Shown here: positions 10,451 through 22,069 of the stretch, one piece after another
Numbering within the stretch: the stretch's first letter is position 1
Layout: each line of letters begins with the position of its first letter
From: Vicia villosa
Lineage: Eukaryota > Streptophyta > Magnoliopsida > Fabales > Fabaceae
Length of the DNA stretch: 64,000 bases
Direction: 5' to 3'
NCBI RefSeq assembly: GCF_029867415.1
Contig: NW_026705295.1
Span: forward strand, 1 to 64,000
Notes under the pieces: generated by a model
What the model was told of the DNA's origin: nothing
Seen by the model: only the letters and a program-made list of their open reading frames with translations
Database searches by the model: none
Position numbers and translations under genes: made by a program

Positions 10451-12010
10451 TTATTTTTAACATTGGTTTCTTTACAATTGTTCACAAGTTCTATGCAGCG
10501 CTGTCACGCTGGTCCATGGTAGACTCTCCATCATCCACCATTAGATTGTCACGTCTGTAGATCTGAAGGCTAGATAAATGCGCGCCTATGGTGGACACTC
10601 ATTAACGCACCATACTGAATCCAGCACCCCAGGTTTCAGTTTTTTTTGTTTTATTTTATTTAATTAACTTATAGTTTTATTTTGTTAACTAATAGTGTTG
10701 TTTTATTTAATTAACTAATAATTAGACTTTTAATGATTAGAATTAGGATTAGTTAATTATATACTTAAGATAATTTAATTAGCATAATACCTTTTTTTTT
10801 TCAATTTTTATTTAGTAATTAAGTTAATTTTAATTTAGTTAATTAGGGTTTAAATTTAGGTTAAATAATTTTAACTAATTAGGTTTATAATTAATTAGAT
10901 TTATAATTAATTTTAGGTTTATAATTTAATTTAGGCTTAGTAATTAATTTTAGTTTTTTATCACTAACCTTCTCCCTTAATCCAAAAAAATCACACATTA
11001 GTAGGTGTTGCCCATTAACTGTAGGGTTGGTGTTCTCTCCATTAGGCTAACATTTTATTTTAGGCTTATACTTTTACCTCTAATTTTCTTAAACTGTAAT
11101 TTCATCGCGATCTTCTCTTCTTATCTTATAAATCTGTGATTGTCGCGTGCCTGTTAATTTTTTTTGTTATTTATTTAAGTTTTTATTTATCTAATTTTCG
11201 TTATTTATTTAAAATTCTAGAAATTATGTATAGGTCGCAATAAGTTTTCTTGTAATAGTAACTAGGTTTATATTTCCGCCTTTATTTTTCTGCCCACAGG
11301 TGTTTATTGTAATAGCGTAAGACCTTATATTTTCTGCCTTTTAATTTCCGCACAATATAACTGTCATTTAACTGCATGGTTAATAATATAGGGAGTGACA
11401 AGCCTGCTAATAAATTTAGTTTGCCTAATTACAAAATAAATATAATTGAATTGAATCACATGATTGTGACACACACACACACCTTTAGGGTAACCTCTCT
11501 TGTTGCCTTGTTACCATGTTGCCTGTTGCCTTTATTTGTGAAAAATAGTCAAGTCCCTCGATTCCGAGGATACCTAAAGCAAAGGTTGCCTATAAAGTTA
11601 ATGAAATCATCATATGAGATCTAGTCCCTCGATGCTGCCTCGAAAAAACACGATGATTGTCCCAATTTCTAAGGTATCCTCGCATGGTGCCTAAAAAGAT
11701 TAATGACTATTATATCCTTCCCTAAAGACTACCTGCCCTCTTTATGGCAGGGTCAGTCTTATGGCGAACGATAACTCCGATGACCCTTTACATCCAATAA
11801 AAGCACTTCCTACCCTTCTATGGTATGGATAGCCCTGAAAAGCTAAAAGAACAGAAACTCTTAATTTTATGGTAATTGCTCCTAATTGCTTGCTCTGGTT
11901 TAAATTCAAACTTTCCTTTTTCAAAAACCTTCATAAGGCTACGCTTATTTTACAAGCTAAAGTCCTTAAACACTTTCAAACATTTCAAAGTGAGCTAAGC
12001 AATTAAGAGC

Positions 12011-12059
12011 CCATGGATAACCATGGATACAGAGGGTGCTTTAAACCTTCCCTTTGTAT
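12011..12059 (+). other. Conserved U5 CCATGG pair and stem-loop (copy B)
   Basis: CCATGG at 12011-12016 and 12021-12026, then ATACAGAGGG (12027-12036) pairing with CCCTTTGTAT (12050-12059). One base differs from A and O but allows a G-U pair, which preserves the RNA stem. Confidence 0.65.
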
Positions 12060-12143
12060 AATTTACCCCCCGAACTCAATCTCTTTCAAAAAGGTTTTTT
12101 TGTTCTTTTAGCCTTTCTTTAAATTGGATAAAATAAAAGTCGG

Positions 12144-12153
12144 TGGCGACTCT
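12144..12153 (+). other. Partial PBS copy in U5 (copy B)
   Basis: TGGCGACTCT, identical to the first 10 nt of the Ogre PBS, lies 46 bp before the LTR end, as in the other two copies. Confidence 0.6.
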
Positions 12154-12199
12154 TGCTTACCGCGACATTTCAAAAAGTCAGTTCTCCCACCGTATTACA

Positions 12200-13144
12200 A
12201 TCCATAACTGAATAATTAATTCAGAAGATAAATAACACAGTTAATTGTTAACCCAGTTCGGTCTAACTACCTACTCTGGGGGCTACCAAGCCAGGAAGAA
12301 GATTCCACTATTAGCTATTTTATATAAACAACCTCTCGTTTACAGATAAACAACCTCTGGTTTACCTAGTCACTACCCAATGCAATCTCTATCTCAGAAC
12401 TCCATCCAAGATAATAAAACCTCTGCTCACTCCCTGGTGATACCTAACTGTTACAACCCTGCAACAACTATTTACACAATTAACAATGAACACATACTTG
12501 ATCTTGCTTCACAGCTTCAATCAAGCTTACAAAACTCAACTCTTACCTACAGGTTTCGAGTGAGGACAATCACTTCTCTAACCTACAGGTTTCGAGAAGG
12601 ACAAGGCAGCCATCCCACAACCTGGGTGGTCTACCTATAAAAACCCTAATGATTACATTGTTAAAACCAGTTTTTCTATCTATTCTAGGTTACAAAAGTT
12701 TCCTATTTATAACCTGATCCAAGTTGGACTTGGGCTTACAAATCGCAGCACTCTTGCTGTTACAAATATGCAGAAAATATTCTGCTACAAATAAGGTCTT
12801 TCAATCCTGAGTTTCCTAAATTAGAAACTGTTGAATCCAATCTTCTGATCTGATTCTTCCTGAATCTTCAACCTTCTGATCTGATTCTTCAATTATTCTT
12901 CTGACCTTTAAATATGCGCCACATAGGATTACATAATATTCACTTAGAATATTCTGTATCTGTTAAGTACAAACTGAATCTTCCTTCCAGTTCTGCAGGC
13001 GCGATGTCATGACATTCCATCTAACATCTTGCTTGTACCTGTTTTATTCTTTATAAACTTGCAAGATTCACATTAATATTATGTTTTACTGCTATTATGT
13101 TTTAGTCAAACATAGATGCCAATCAGCCAATAAAAGCACTAACA
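12200..13144 (-). repeat. 3' LTR (partial) of element C
   Basis: On the minus strand it probably begins with TGTTAGTGC at 13144 and runs to the junction with copy B. It contains the palindrome ATGTCATGACAT (13004-13015) and a TATAAATA box (12704-12711, minus), as expected for a U3 region. The ends of the alignment to the G LTR are diffuse. Confidence 0.65.
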
Positions 13145-13550
13145 TAATGATTCCTTCATTTAGATCTCCTATAATTTTCTCAGTATGATGGTTCTTCTTT
13201 ATCCATGAAGGATGGTTCTTTGTTTTCATAAGTACTACCTTAATCATCATCTTTATTGTCTAGAACATCTTGCGGAATATTTTGACCATTGAGAAAAGAA
13301 TATTCATCTTTGTGGGGAACCACTTCAGTTTAATCACGATTAACAATTATATTTATGGATTCCATCATATATTTTGCGCATTTATTAAATACCCGATATT
13401 CCCCATAATTAATAGAATATCCCCCTCCAAAAGATGCCTTTATCACTCTTAGAATCAAGCTTTCGTCTTTGTTCTCAACCAGTAAGAATCTATCACATAC
13501 TTCCAAACATGTGAAAAATTTAACTTTGGGCTTTCTCCTCATTCATATTT
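13145..13550 (-). pseudogene. Copia pol linker between integrase and RT (element C)
   Basis: A decayed minus-strand frame with glutamate-rich text (EEPS-type repeats near 13200) and a segment around IIGDLNEG near 13150-13170, which normally lies just before the copia RT. The coding similarity stops at the LTR-like start at 13144, so RT and RNase H were lost. Stops and frameshifts are present. Confidence 0.5.
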
Positions 13551-13699
13551 CATAACTTGTAACCTTGATACTTGGTCAAATTGTTACCTGATTGTGAATA
13601 TGAAAAAAAGTATTCATTACTTCTACTGAGATGTGATGGGAGCTGAAAAATAATGAGAAATCCTTTTAGAATTGCATAAAATAAAGAAATTATAGTTCT

Positions 13700-14010
13700 A
13701 AAATTCCATACGCCCATCACTTTGAATGTGAATTATCTTTCCTATCTCTTCTCCTTTTTCACATCGTAGGTGATGACATGGAGTCTAAAAAACAACGAGG
13801 GTATTAGACTTCTCAAGAATGAATATAACCCAAATGTATATAGAGTAATCAACAACGTAGATAAAGACATATCTCTTTCCTCTATGACTTTCAACTTGCA
13901 TGGGTCCCATGAGATTTATTTGAAGTAGCTCAAGCACGCGTGTAATGATAAGATGTTGAACCATTTTATGTGTCATCTTGGTTTACTTTCCTAATTGACA
14001 GTCACCACAT
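13700..14010 (-). pseudogene. Copia integrase fragment (element C)
   Basis: The minus-strand frame at 13785-13976 shows the segment LLQINLMGPMQVES, followed by GKRYVFIYVVDYS and WVIFILEKS. This is the start of the integrase catalytic core, with the first acidic position changed to Asn in QINLMGP. The text before it, near 13990, resembles the end of the integrase zinc region. The later catalytic residues are not recoverable. Not functional. Confidence 0.75.
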
Positions 14011-14109
14011 ATTTTACCTTTTTCGATCTTAAGATCATGTATACCAACAATAGTCTTTTTCAACATTAATATTTCTCATACTTTTACTATTTTAGTGCTC
14101 AAGCTTTTT

Positions 14110-14520
14110 GTGCTACAACTTAGGTTCTCCAGTTTTTGAAATTAAACAATATTGAGGTTGATTTTTATAAAAAGGTGACAACTTGTAGTAGTTTATTCTA
14201 GATCTAAATCCCTTCATTAGTTGAGTATGTTTTTTATCTGTGACTAAGATTTCAACGCTATTGAACTTGACACATAAATCTTGATCACAAAGCAAACTAA
14301 TTCTAATAAGATTAGCAGTAAGATCATCAACTAATAAAATATCATTATGGCAAGAAAGACCAGGATAGTCTTATTGCCAATTTTCCAATAACTTTTCCGT
14401 TATCATAATCACCAAAAGTAACATAGTTGTTGGAATAGGGTTTCATTTCTTTTCGGTAGTTTCTTTCAGCTGTCATGTTTCTAGAGCAACCACTATCAAA
14501 GTATCAATCTTCACGAGATG
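14110..14520 (-). pseudogene. Copia protease region fragment (element C)
   Basis: The minus-strand frame at 14113-14295 contains LLCDQDLCVKFNS, corresponding to the segment after the protease active site; element G has a similar LCDEGFYVRFNK at 38504-38540. The area around 14480-14510 on the minus strand resembles the active-site neighbourhood with an SGC-type motif. Frameshifted and stop-containing. Confidence 0.6.
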
Positions 14521-14899
14521 AGACTCTGAGGTATGTATAGGAAATATTACCTAGAAGTTTAGAGTTGACATGCCAAAGTTGTTGAGGATGTATATTAGAC
14601 TTCACATTCCACTACAAATATAGATGTTTTTGATGCAATATTTTACCATACAATTTTTGGTAGTAAGACCGAATGTAACCACGTGGACCACATTGATGAC
14701 ATGCCCAAGTCAATCTAATAAAAGCATTAGTGTACTGGTAATAGTGTTTGATAGATTTTTGCATCATTTTACCTGATATCTTGATTTATGCTTTACGGAT
14801 AAGAGAGACAAACACAGTCTTTAGGTTGGATGATTAGTCAGTATATCCAATCCCCTTCATGTTTTTTGACGGTTTGCCCATACCTAAAATGGTATCGAT

Positions 14900-15640
14900 A
14901 TTCTCAACTTTTGAATTCAGCATGCGAACAAATTTGTTCATTCCATCAAGTTCTTAATTGAGATGTTTAACTTCCTTCAACTCAGAGATAATGAGCATGA
15001 GACGAGTTTTGTCTTGATGTAGGGCTTTAATCCATTCCTTTTGCTTATCAACAACTTGAGTTTCTTCGGTCCATTTAAGATATATAGTCTTATAAGTTTT
15101 AGCAAGAGCATCATCAGATAGATCAATATCACTGACATTTCCATTATCTTTTGGAAAATTATTACCATCGAGTAACCCATAATTAGAACTTTCTTTGAAA
15201 CGAGTAGGGAATGCCACATCACTTTTTGCCTAATTAAACTCAATTTCTTTATTTGACTCATGATCTGAGAAGGTGGCATTGTAACTTTTTATTTGTTTCC
15301 TTAGAAAATTCGGACAATCACCTTGAATGTGTCCAAATCCCTCGCATTCATGACATTGAATTTCTTTTCCATTTTTTGTTTTCCCCATCTTTTTCTTGAC
15401 ACATTTTGAATTATGTTGTTATTATCTTTGACATTAGTAGAAATATTATTCTTAGATTTTTTTTATTAAGTCTTCTCATGACCTTGCTAATGTTCTTAGC
15501 TAACAAGACAATTGATTTAGTAAAATTTGTGTCAGTGTCATGATAGGTCTTAACGGTAAATATTATCCACTTTGAATGCGTCACTCTTTTTCTTTTTCTC
15601 GGATTTTTCATCAAAGACCATCTCTCAGATGATTATCATT
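14900..15640 (-). pseudogene. Copia gag fragment with CCHC knuckle (element C)
   Basis: Minus-strand coding remnants include a CCHC zinc knuckle CHECEGFGHIQGDC at about 15315-15360 and a downstream segment with DDALAKTYKTIY and KLKLL-type coiled-coil text (14954-15280). The same order (knuckle, acidic linker, coiled coil) occurs in element G at 39400-39150. Several frameshifts separate the pieces; there is no intact start. Confidence 0.7.
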
Positions 15641-17100
15641 TTAATTCTTTCATTTAACAAAATTATTAAATTCGATAATATTAATATAACTAAAATCGTT
15701 AATTGAGTAAAAAAACCATTAAAATAATTCATCTATACCATAAATAAACTCTCTATCCAAACATGTCTTACAAACAAGAGTGGATTCTTCACGCCCTTGC
15801 GTACTTTAACTTGTACTGCTATCTTATCAGAATATCAAGCTATCTTGTACGATATATGCATCATATCTTTGGTCTTATAAGACAAATTCCGTGTGTACAA
15901 ATTAAGCCATTCGAAAGAATAAAAGTGTGTTTGTTGCACAAACGACATTGGTTGGGCTCAAATTCAAAGATATTTCAACGGCTAAACTTTATTGGGCTTA
16001 ATTTGCATCATTCATGGATTAAGGTTTTGTATTTTTCTTTACAAAAACAGTCATTTCATGAGGAAAAAAAAGTTGCTTGAATATATTTAGTTTGATATCT
16101 TGTGATTTGGTGATGTGTAACTATGCTTTACCATCCATTTTATTATTATTCAGCTTGGTCAAATTATAGTGGTGTGTCAATATTCACATTCATATGGAAT
16201 CAAAATATATCTTAATTCTTCACATATAAAACTTAAGGTCCACAATCCGATTATGCAAGATCAACCTAGTAGTAGAGTAGGAGCATGTTAGAACATAATC
16301 TTAAGGAGAAATCTACCTACTGCCTCTACGGGTATATCTCACACCACTATAAAACATCTAAAAGTTCAATTTGTTTGTTGATTAAAAAATAAAATAATAA
16401 CTATTTTTTTTTACTCATTTGCATAATTTTTTTTACAAGTGAAAAAAGCAAAAGAAAAAAAATTTATTTGAAAAAAATAAAGTCTCATTAACATCAGCTA
16501 ACAAGAAAAAATTAATGATTCATACAAAAGACTCCGTAAAAAACGGATATGCATCATTACCACTTCATATTTTACTAGATAGTTTCATTTGTTGGGCTGG
16601 AATTGATCACTAGGCCCAAAGTTAGCCCCTACTAATTTCTCAAACCAAATTTAGAAGAATTATAGACACTCCTAAAATTAAATTTAGAAATCTTATATCT
16701 TCTTAATCATTATTTTATCTTTTAACTAAAAAACAAAAAAAAAAAAAAACTAAAGGTTTTCTTTTTTACTAATTTGGACATATGGATTTTGAAATAGTTT
16801 AAAATCGTATTTTATTTTTTCAAAATCTATGATTTTATATCGGGTTTTTGAAAATACTAGTATAAAATTATTTTTTTAAAATCTATGATTTTATATCGAA
16901 TGATTAAAAAAATTGGTATTACATCAATTTTTTATTTATCAAATTCTTTAAATATCCGGTATAAAATGATAAATTTTAAAAAAATTATTTTATGTTGGTT
17001 TTTTCAAAAAAAATTGGACACCTTACAACACATACCAGATTTATCAAATAATCTGATACTATTAACTTAGTTTTTTAATTAATAACTAAAACGATAGACT
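15641..17100. other. AT-rich intergenic DNA with repeat R1
   Basis: No gene. R1 occupies about 15735-16300. From 16370 to 17100 it is very AT-rich, with three loosely repeated phrases built on AAAATCTATGATTTTATATC (16825-16900) and an A-run at 16730-16750. A single 105-residue open frame within R1 is broken in the second copy and is not a gene. Confidence 0.6.
15735..16300 (+). repeat. Dispersed direct repeat R1
   Basis: Homologous to R2 at about 31095-31760 in the same orientation, roughly 85-90% alike by eye. Shared blocks include GTACTTTAACTTGTACTG/GTACTTTAATTTGTACTG and TTCAATGGCTAAACTTTATT-like text. The two copies flank element D symmetrically. They may be LTRs of an old non-autonomous element or halves of a tandem duplication. 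Confidence 0.7.
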
Positions 17101-17326
17101 TGTTGTGATACAATCAAAGTTAGTTATTTGGTTAGAAAGTTGAGTAGTCTAAGCCCAAGTTAGTTAGGGTTAGGGTTTGTTATGTTAGTTAATTAGTATA
17201 TAAGTCACTTAGTTGTATATTAATACATATTGTAATTCAGTTTCTATTATCACCTTCAATAATAACAGTCCTTATTCTTCATTCCCTGTCTTTCTCTCCT
17301 CACTAAAAGTGTGTCACACACTAACA
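17101..17326 (+). repeat. 5' LTR of element D
   Basis: Starts TGTTGTGATAC and ends CTAACA. It contains a TATATAAG box at 17197-17204 and a GTTAGGGTTAGGGTTT telomere-like word at 17163-17178. The 226-bp length fits small copia LTRs. Confidence 0.88.
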
Positions 17327-17327
17327 A

Positions 17328-17345
17328 ATTGGTATCTAGAACTCC
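17328..17345 (+). other. PBS of element D (initiator tRNA-Met type)
   Basis: ATTGGTATCTAGAACTCC directly follows the LTR end. TGGTATC matches the complement of plant initiator tRNA-Met as used by copia elements; the rest has drifted. Confidence 0.75.
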
Positions 17346-17428
17346 AGTTAGTTTCTTGATCGTATTTTCAAGAATTTCACATTAGTGGTCATTTTTCCAG
17401 GTATCGTGAATTGGTTTTGCTGTTGAGA

Positions 17429-18400
17429 TGAATGGTGGCAATAATATTGCCAATTCTTTTCCAACTCTTGACGGCAAGAATTGGATCCGATAGAGCAAGC
17501 ATATGAAATCCTTGTTCGGTTTGCATGAAACCCTTGAAGTTGTCATCAATGGAGTTCCTAAACTTAATGACAATGCAATTGATGCTTAAAGAGACAGTCA
17601 CAAGGATGCTAAGAAGAAAGAATGCAAGGTTGCATTTTGTGTTCAGTCGACGGTATATGCGGCGAATTTTGATCGGATTTCTCATGCTGAATCGGCGAAG
17701 GAGGCATGGGATATTCTTTTCAATTATTATGAAGGAGGTGAGATGGTTAAAAGTGTCAAGTTGCTAACACTGTGAAGGTAGTATGAATTACTGCATATGG
17801 GAGAAGAAGAAAAGATCGCATGTTATGTCTCAAAGGTGCAGAATCTTATCCATTTCATGAAAGGTTGTGACGAAACCCTAATTGATAAGATAAAATTTGA
17901 AAAGGTAATGCGTACATTGACCTCTCACTTTGATCGTATTATCGTATCTTCTCAAGAATACGACAATCTTAAAACCCTAAAATTGGAAGATTTGGTTGGT
18001 TCGTTGGAGGAAAATGAGATAAGGATTGTTGAAAGGAAATTGGTTCAAGATTCTGCATGCTCATGGTAGAAGCATTGTGGTTCCAGTGAGTTCAAAGGCA
18101 AAGAGGCAAGACTTAAAGCAAGAAGTCTTGCTCAAACCCTCAAAAGCATAAGGTTGATGATAGGACTTCTGAATACTTAAAAAGAGGAGAAGGAAACTCC
18201 TATGAGAAAGACAAATAAGAGAAAAAAAAGGTGTGCAGTGCTACAACTGTGAAAAGTGGGGTCATTTGGCCAAGAAATTTTGGTACAAGAAAGACAAGAG
18301 AGCAACAAAAGGCAAGGATGAAGGAGCACACCTTGCACGTCAAAACTCATATGATTATGAAGATTTGGTGCTCATGGCTGCAATTGCATATGAGCATGTC
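17429..18400 (+). pseudogene. Copia gag (element D)
   Basis: Nucleocapsid/capsid polyprotein of D. It begins near 17429 with MNGGNN and then reads through several stops. The best-preserved part is 17797-18069 (VSKVQNLIHFMKGC ... KLEDLVGSLEENE), matching the copia UBN2-type gag domain. A CCHC knuckle at 18233-18290 reads CYNCEKWGHLAKKFW; the last Cys is replaced by Phe, so zinc binding would be impaired. Frameshifts occur near 17590, 17770 and 18070-18230. Confidence 0.8.
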
Positions 18401-18404
18401 AACT

Positions 18405-18800
18405 CCAAGATCTAGTTCCTCGACACAGGCTGCTTGATTCACATAACTGGTCAAAAAGTGTGGTAAGTAGATTTGACGATTCGAAGAAGAGCAAGGTCAA
18501 ACTTGTAGATAATAGCTCGTTGGAAGCATAAGGTACTAGCAACATAGTTATTCAATGGAGCAATGAAGCAAAGGTTATGATCAAATATGTACTCTATGTA
18601 CCTCGAATGAAGTGTAATATGCTAAGTGTTGGACAACTAGCAAAAAAAAAGGCTTTTTAGTGGTTATGAAAGATGGAGCCTTTGAACTATTTGACACCCA
18701 GAATAGTTTGTTCTTAAAATCTCCCCTGTCAAAGAATAGGACATTCAATACCATGATCAGTTCGATTGAGGTACAATGCCTGGAAACAGTTGTCGACAAC
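18405..18800 (+). pseudogene. Copia aspartic protease region (element D)
   Basis: A segment FLDTGC at about 18417-18434 followed by HITG is the copia protease active site. Downstream text (VLYVPRMKCNMLSVGQL near 18590-18640) is typical of the protease C-terminal half. In-frame stops and a shift are visible, so the region is dead. Confidence 0.75.
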
Positions 18801-19954
18801 AACAATAGTTGGTTCTAGCATTTGAGGTTTTGCCATCTGAATTTTAGGTCACTCAATCAACAAATTACTCAAGATATGGTAATGAGGTTTTACCAAGTCT
18901 TGTGATACCCGACAAACTCTGTGAAGGCTTCTTTGTAGGAAAGCAACCCACAAAGTCTTTTATTTCGACTATGCCAATGAGATCCTCCTGTATATACGAA
19001 GTTGCACATTGATATGTATAAGGTCTGTTCAAGGAGCATACCATTGGAGGAAACATGTATTTTTTTCGTTTGTCGATGAGTATAGTCGAAAGGTTTGGAT
19101 CAATGTGATCAAGAACAAAGATGAAGTATTTGAAATCTTTAAAAGATTCAAAAAGCTTGTCGAAAACCAGAGTGAAAAGAAGATCAAGGTTCTGCGAACA
19201 GATGAAGGTGGCAAATACACATCCAAGATATTTGAGTAATTTGGTGCATAACATGGTATTGATCATGAGGTAACTACTCCTTACCCACCTCAATATAATG
19301 GAATAGCATAAAGAATAAACAGGACCATATTATGGCGAGATGCATACTGAAGCAGAAGAATCAGCCAAGATATTTATAGGGTGAAGCAGTCACCACTGCT
19401 GTCAATATACTAAACATGTGTCCTATAAAGAAACTGGAGAACAAGGTTCCTAAAGAAGTATGGAGTGACAGGAGACCATTAGTGAGTCATCTGAAGGTGT
19501 TTGACTCTATTGGTTACAAGCATGTTCCTGATGCAAGAAGAAGGAAGCTTGGTGACTAGAGTGAACCTATGATTCTGGTAAGATATCATAAAACTAGTGC
19601 ATACAAGTTGTTCAATCCAATTAATGAGAAGATCGTGATAAGTTAAGATATTGTGATTGATGATAATTCTACTTGGGATTGGGATTCTGGCAATGAAATT
19701 GACAAGACATTGATGAGCTATGGTTTCAAAGAAGAAAGTAATAAGGTCGAACTCGAAGTCGAAGTAATTATCAATATTCTAGTTGAATTCAAAGTTAAAG
19801 AAAATAATCGAGAGGGTTTGGATAGAACAAGCCAAAGACACCAAAGAACTCAAAGAATTAGAGTTCGTCCAACAAGACTTCAAGACTATGAAGTGGTTGG
19901 TGATGATGAAGTCACACCAGATGGAGAATTAGTTCATTTCTCTTTACTTGCAGG
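18800..19954 (+). pseudogene. Copia integrase and linker (element D)
   Basis: The integrase begins with a decayed zinc region (FCHLNFRSLN near 18828). The core at 19009-19239 shows FSFVDEYSRKVW and KVLRTDEGGKY, the second Asp motif. The expected Glu of the third motif falls at a TAA near 19310 (text IA then RINRT), so the catalytic triad is lost. The C-terminal linker with TRLQDYEV lies at 19653-19954 and is cut by element E at 19955. Confidence 0.8.
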
Positions 19955-20655
19955 TGTAACGCCCGTTTTTAGTTTGGGTGTTTTATTCAATTATGTCGTG
20001 CTATGATATGTGTTTTGTTTTACTAATTATGTGCTAATTGAGTGCTTGTGCGATATTGGCGTTATTTGTGGGGTTTTATGGTAAATAATATAAATTAATA
20101 AATTAGGAGAGTTATTGGGCTTAAAGTAGCATTAGTAAGTGTAGGGTGTGATTTAAGGCCCATTAGTAATGAGAAAGATAGTAAGTTAAACAAAACAAGG
20201 GTTTTAGGGGTTTTAGACTTAGAAGCTCATTTTGACAAAGTTGTGAAAGAAGAGAAGAGTAGAGTGAAGAGAAAGAGGGGAATCTCAATATTGAAGCTAG
20301 AGTTGTCTTCAATCCAAACCTAAGGTAAGGCTGGATTCTTTCATGCTAAAGGGATGTATGATGATGTTTTGGGTGAGATTTAATTGTATGTTTGCATCCA
20401 TAGAAGTTGTGTGTAGAGATGTTAGGGTTTATGAACAAATGTATGAATTTATGATTTGGAATGTGTTTTAATTGATGTTGATGATGTTATGATGTTAGAA
20501 GATCCATAATATGTGTTATATTCGTGGTTATAACATGTATTCTGTTGTTGTTCGTGATGTTTGGTGTTTTCCAACTTGATTGGGTTGAGTTTAGGGGTTT
20601 TGGGATGGGTTTCGTATGCTGTTTTCTGTGTTTGGGATTTTCTGAAAAATCGCCA

Positions 20656-20791
20656 GTTCGCGCCGCGAACCTCCTGGCAGAAACTTGGGAAGATTTGGTT
20701 CACTCAGTTTGCGCCGCGAACCTTTGTTGGCTCCGCGAACTGCTTTGCAGTAACTTAGGAATATTTGATTCACTCAGTTCGCGCCGCGAAC
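20656..20791 (+). repeat. GC-rich palindromic repeats in E 5' LTR (4 cores)
   Basis: Near-palindrome GTTCGCGCCGCGAAC at 20656-20670 and 20777-20791, GTTTGCGCCGCGAAC at 20707-20721 and a half-core at 20729-20740. They sit in a 60-70-bp unit with CTTGGGAAGATTTGGTTCAC-like spacers. The 3' LTR has six cores. Confidence 0.85.
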
Positions 20792-21090
20792 CCTGTTTTG
20801 CAAAACTTTTTCTAAACTTTGAAATGATGTATCTTTTGAACCGTAACTCCTTTTAAGTGCCTTTTGGACCAACGTGAAGCCCTAATTGATGTCTTCCTAT
20901 TGAATATACTTAGTATAACCTTGAAAACTCTTGGAATCTTTCTTGAATTGGATTTTGTTGACATTGGATATCCGGAATTGATTATGTCGTTTAAGTAGAT
21001 CATGTCGTTTATGTAGATTATGTTATTTGAGTCGATTATGTCGTTAAATTTGATTGTGAATGTGCATCATTGAGTCACATTCATTGCACT

Positions 21091-21177
21091 GTTTGAGACG
21101 GCCATAGTGGTAAATGTTTGAGACGGCCCTTGTGGCGAATGTTTGAGACGGCCCAATGGCAATTGTTTGAGACGGGA
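21091..21177 (+). repeat. 25-bp tandem repeat GTTTGAGACGG in E 5' LTR
   Basis: Four copies of GTTTGAGACGGCC or a variant, about 25 bp apart; the same array recurs at about 27636-27722 in the 3' LTR with more substitutions. Confidence 0.85.
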
Positions 21178-21956
21178 GTTTTACTCCAATGGTACCACAT
21201 GCATTTGCATTGTTCGAGTTGCATAAGTAAAGTCGTATGATGAGTCGTATTTGAATATTTGTGTGTGCATAACATGAATGTTATCTTGTGTCGATTTGAT
21301 GGTTGTTTCGTTGAACATATGTGATAATCGACTAGGTATCCCTTAATTGAGATTGATATTATTGTTGTGAATGATATGAATAGTAGTAAGTGATATATGT
21401 TGAGAAGTGGTGACCGATGTATGATTATTTATCCGCTTTGAATATTATCATACATTTCTTTATAATGAATGATATCTCACCCCTCTGTTTGAATGTTGCC
21501 CTCCGTGGGTAACGTGCAGGTAATGACGCGGAGTAGTCGTGTACCTATAGCTCGAGTCGGTGTGTGTCAATGCTCTGATACGTAGCACTCGGGGAACGTT
21601 GGATTACTTGCTTACGTTTTTTTTCTTGTGTTTATCCTTGTTAAACTGTGTCCTTATGTTAAGCTAAGACTTGTTAGATGTATCGTGCCGTGTTTGGCCA
21701 TGACATTATGAGTTGTATTGTTGTTGACATATGATTTTCCACTGCGATGCAAGTACTTGATTGGCTGACAATGATTAATGATTTCGATATTGTTCTCCTA
21801 CATGTGTGTTAGGTTTCTAAGTAATTGAGCATGATATACGTATGTGATTTTCTTGTTTAAAAATGTGACGCTCTGAATCGTTATGTTCTATTTGCTTTAA
21901 ATTTTGTACTCTGATATTCCTGTTGATTGCGGGGTAGATTTGGGGTGTTACATTAG

Positions 21957-21975
21957 TGGTATCAGAGCAGGTCGG
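21957..21975 (+). other. PBS of element E (initiator tRNA-Met)
   Basis: TGGTATCAGAGCAGGTCGG, 4 nt after the LTR end, is the standard plant initiator tRNA-Met primer site. Confidence 0.93.
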
Positions 21976-22069
21976 TCTTGTCCGGCCATGTGTCGTGTCG
22001 TAGTGTAGTCTAACCAAGCATTTATTGTTGTTTGTGCTGGTTGCTTTTGTGTTGTAGTGAAGACTTGTG

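Larger units (their letters stand above)
5636..12199 (+). mobile_element. Ogre-like retrotransposon, copy B (3' end only)
   Basis: A plus-strand 3' end of an Ogre-related element: a repeat-rich untranslated region (5636-8399), a purine-rich stretch AAGAAGATTGAACAGGGGC just before the LTR (as in O at 59800-59818), and a 3.8 kb 3' LTR (8400-12199). The coding part is missing because copy A occupies the left side. The LTR shares blocks with A and O but lacks their 5' module of about 1.3 kb, so B belongs to another subfamily. Its right end abuts copia LTR sequence at 12200. Confidence 0.85.
8400..12199 (+). repeat. 3' LTR of copy B (3.8 kb)
   Basis: It begins with TGTCATACC after the purine-rich tract and ends at about 12199 with TTACA. 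It shares with A and O the block around the AACTAGGGTTTTTG motif (8506), the following block with TCAACTTTGAC words (8640-8960), the U5 stem-loop (12011-12059) and the GGTGGCGACTCT motif (12142-12153). The first 1.3 kb of the A/O LTR, including the small ORF, is absent. The stretch 10620-11000 is AT-rich with no gene; open frames in the LTR look fortuitous. Confidence 0.85.
12200..15640 (-). mobile_element. Decayed SIRE-like Ty1/copia element C
   Basis: On the minus strand the order is gag with a CCHC knuckle, protease region, integrase, then directly a 3' LTR-like segment (12200-13144). RT and RNase H are missing. The LTR shares the CCCAGTTCGGT and CTACTCTGGGGGCTACCAAG words with element G. 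No 5' LTR is recognisable to the right. The left end is cut by the LTR of copy B at 12199/12200, suggesting that B inserted into C. Confidence 0.75.
19955..21952 (+). repeat. 5' LTR of element E (1998 bp)
   Basis: Starts TGTAACGCCCG and ends GGTGTTACA. It contains a GC-rich palindromic repeat cluster (20656-20791) and a 25-bp GTTTGAGACGG array (21091-21177). The small frames inside it are repeated in the 3' LTR only as expected for identical DNA and show no coding constraint. Confidence 0.95.

Noticed and set aside
15763..16080. 105-codon frame in R1
   Set aside because: Broken by frameshifts in R2 and without recognisable domains.
17159..17178. Telomeric repeat
   Set aside because: Only two partial GGGTTA-type units, located within a copia LTR and conserved in its partner LTR.
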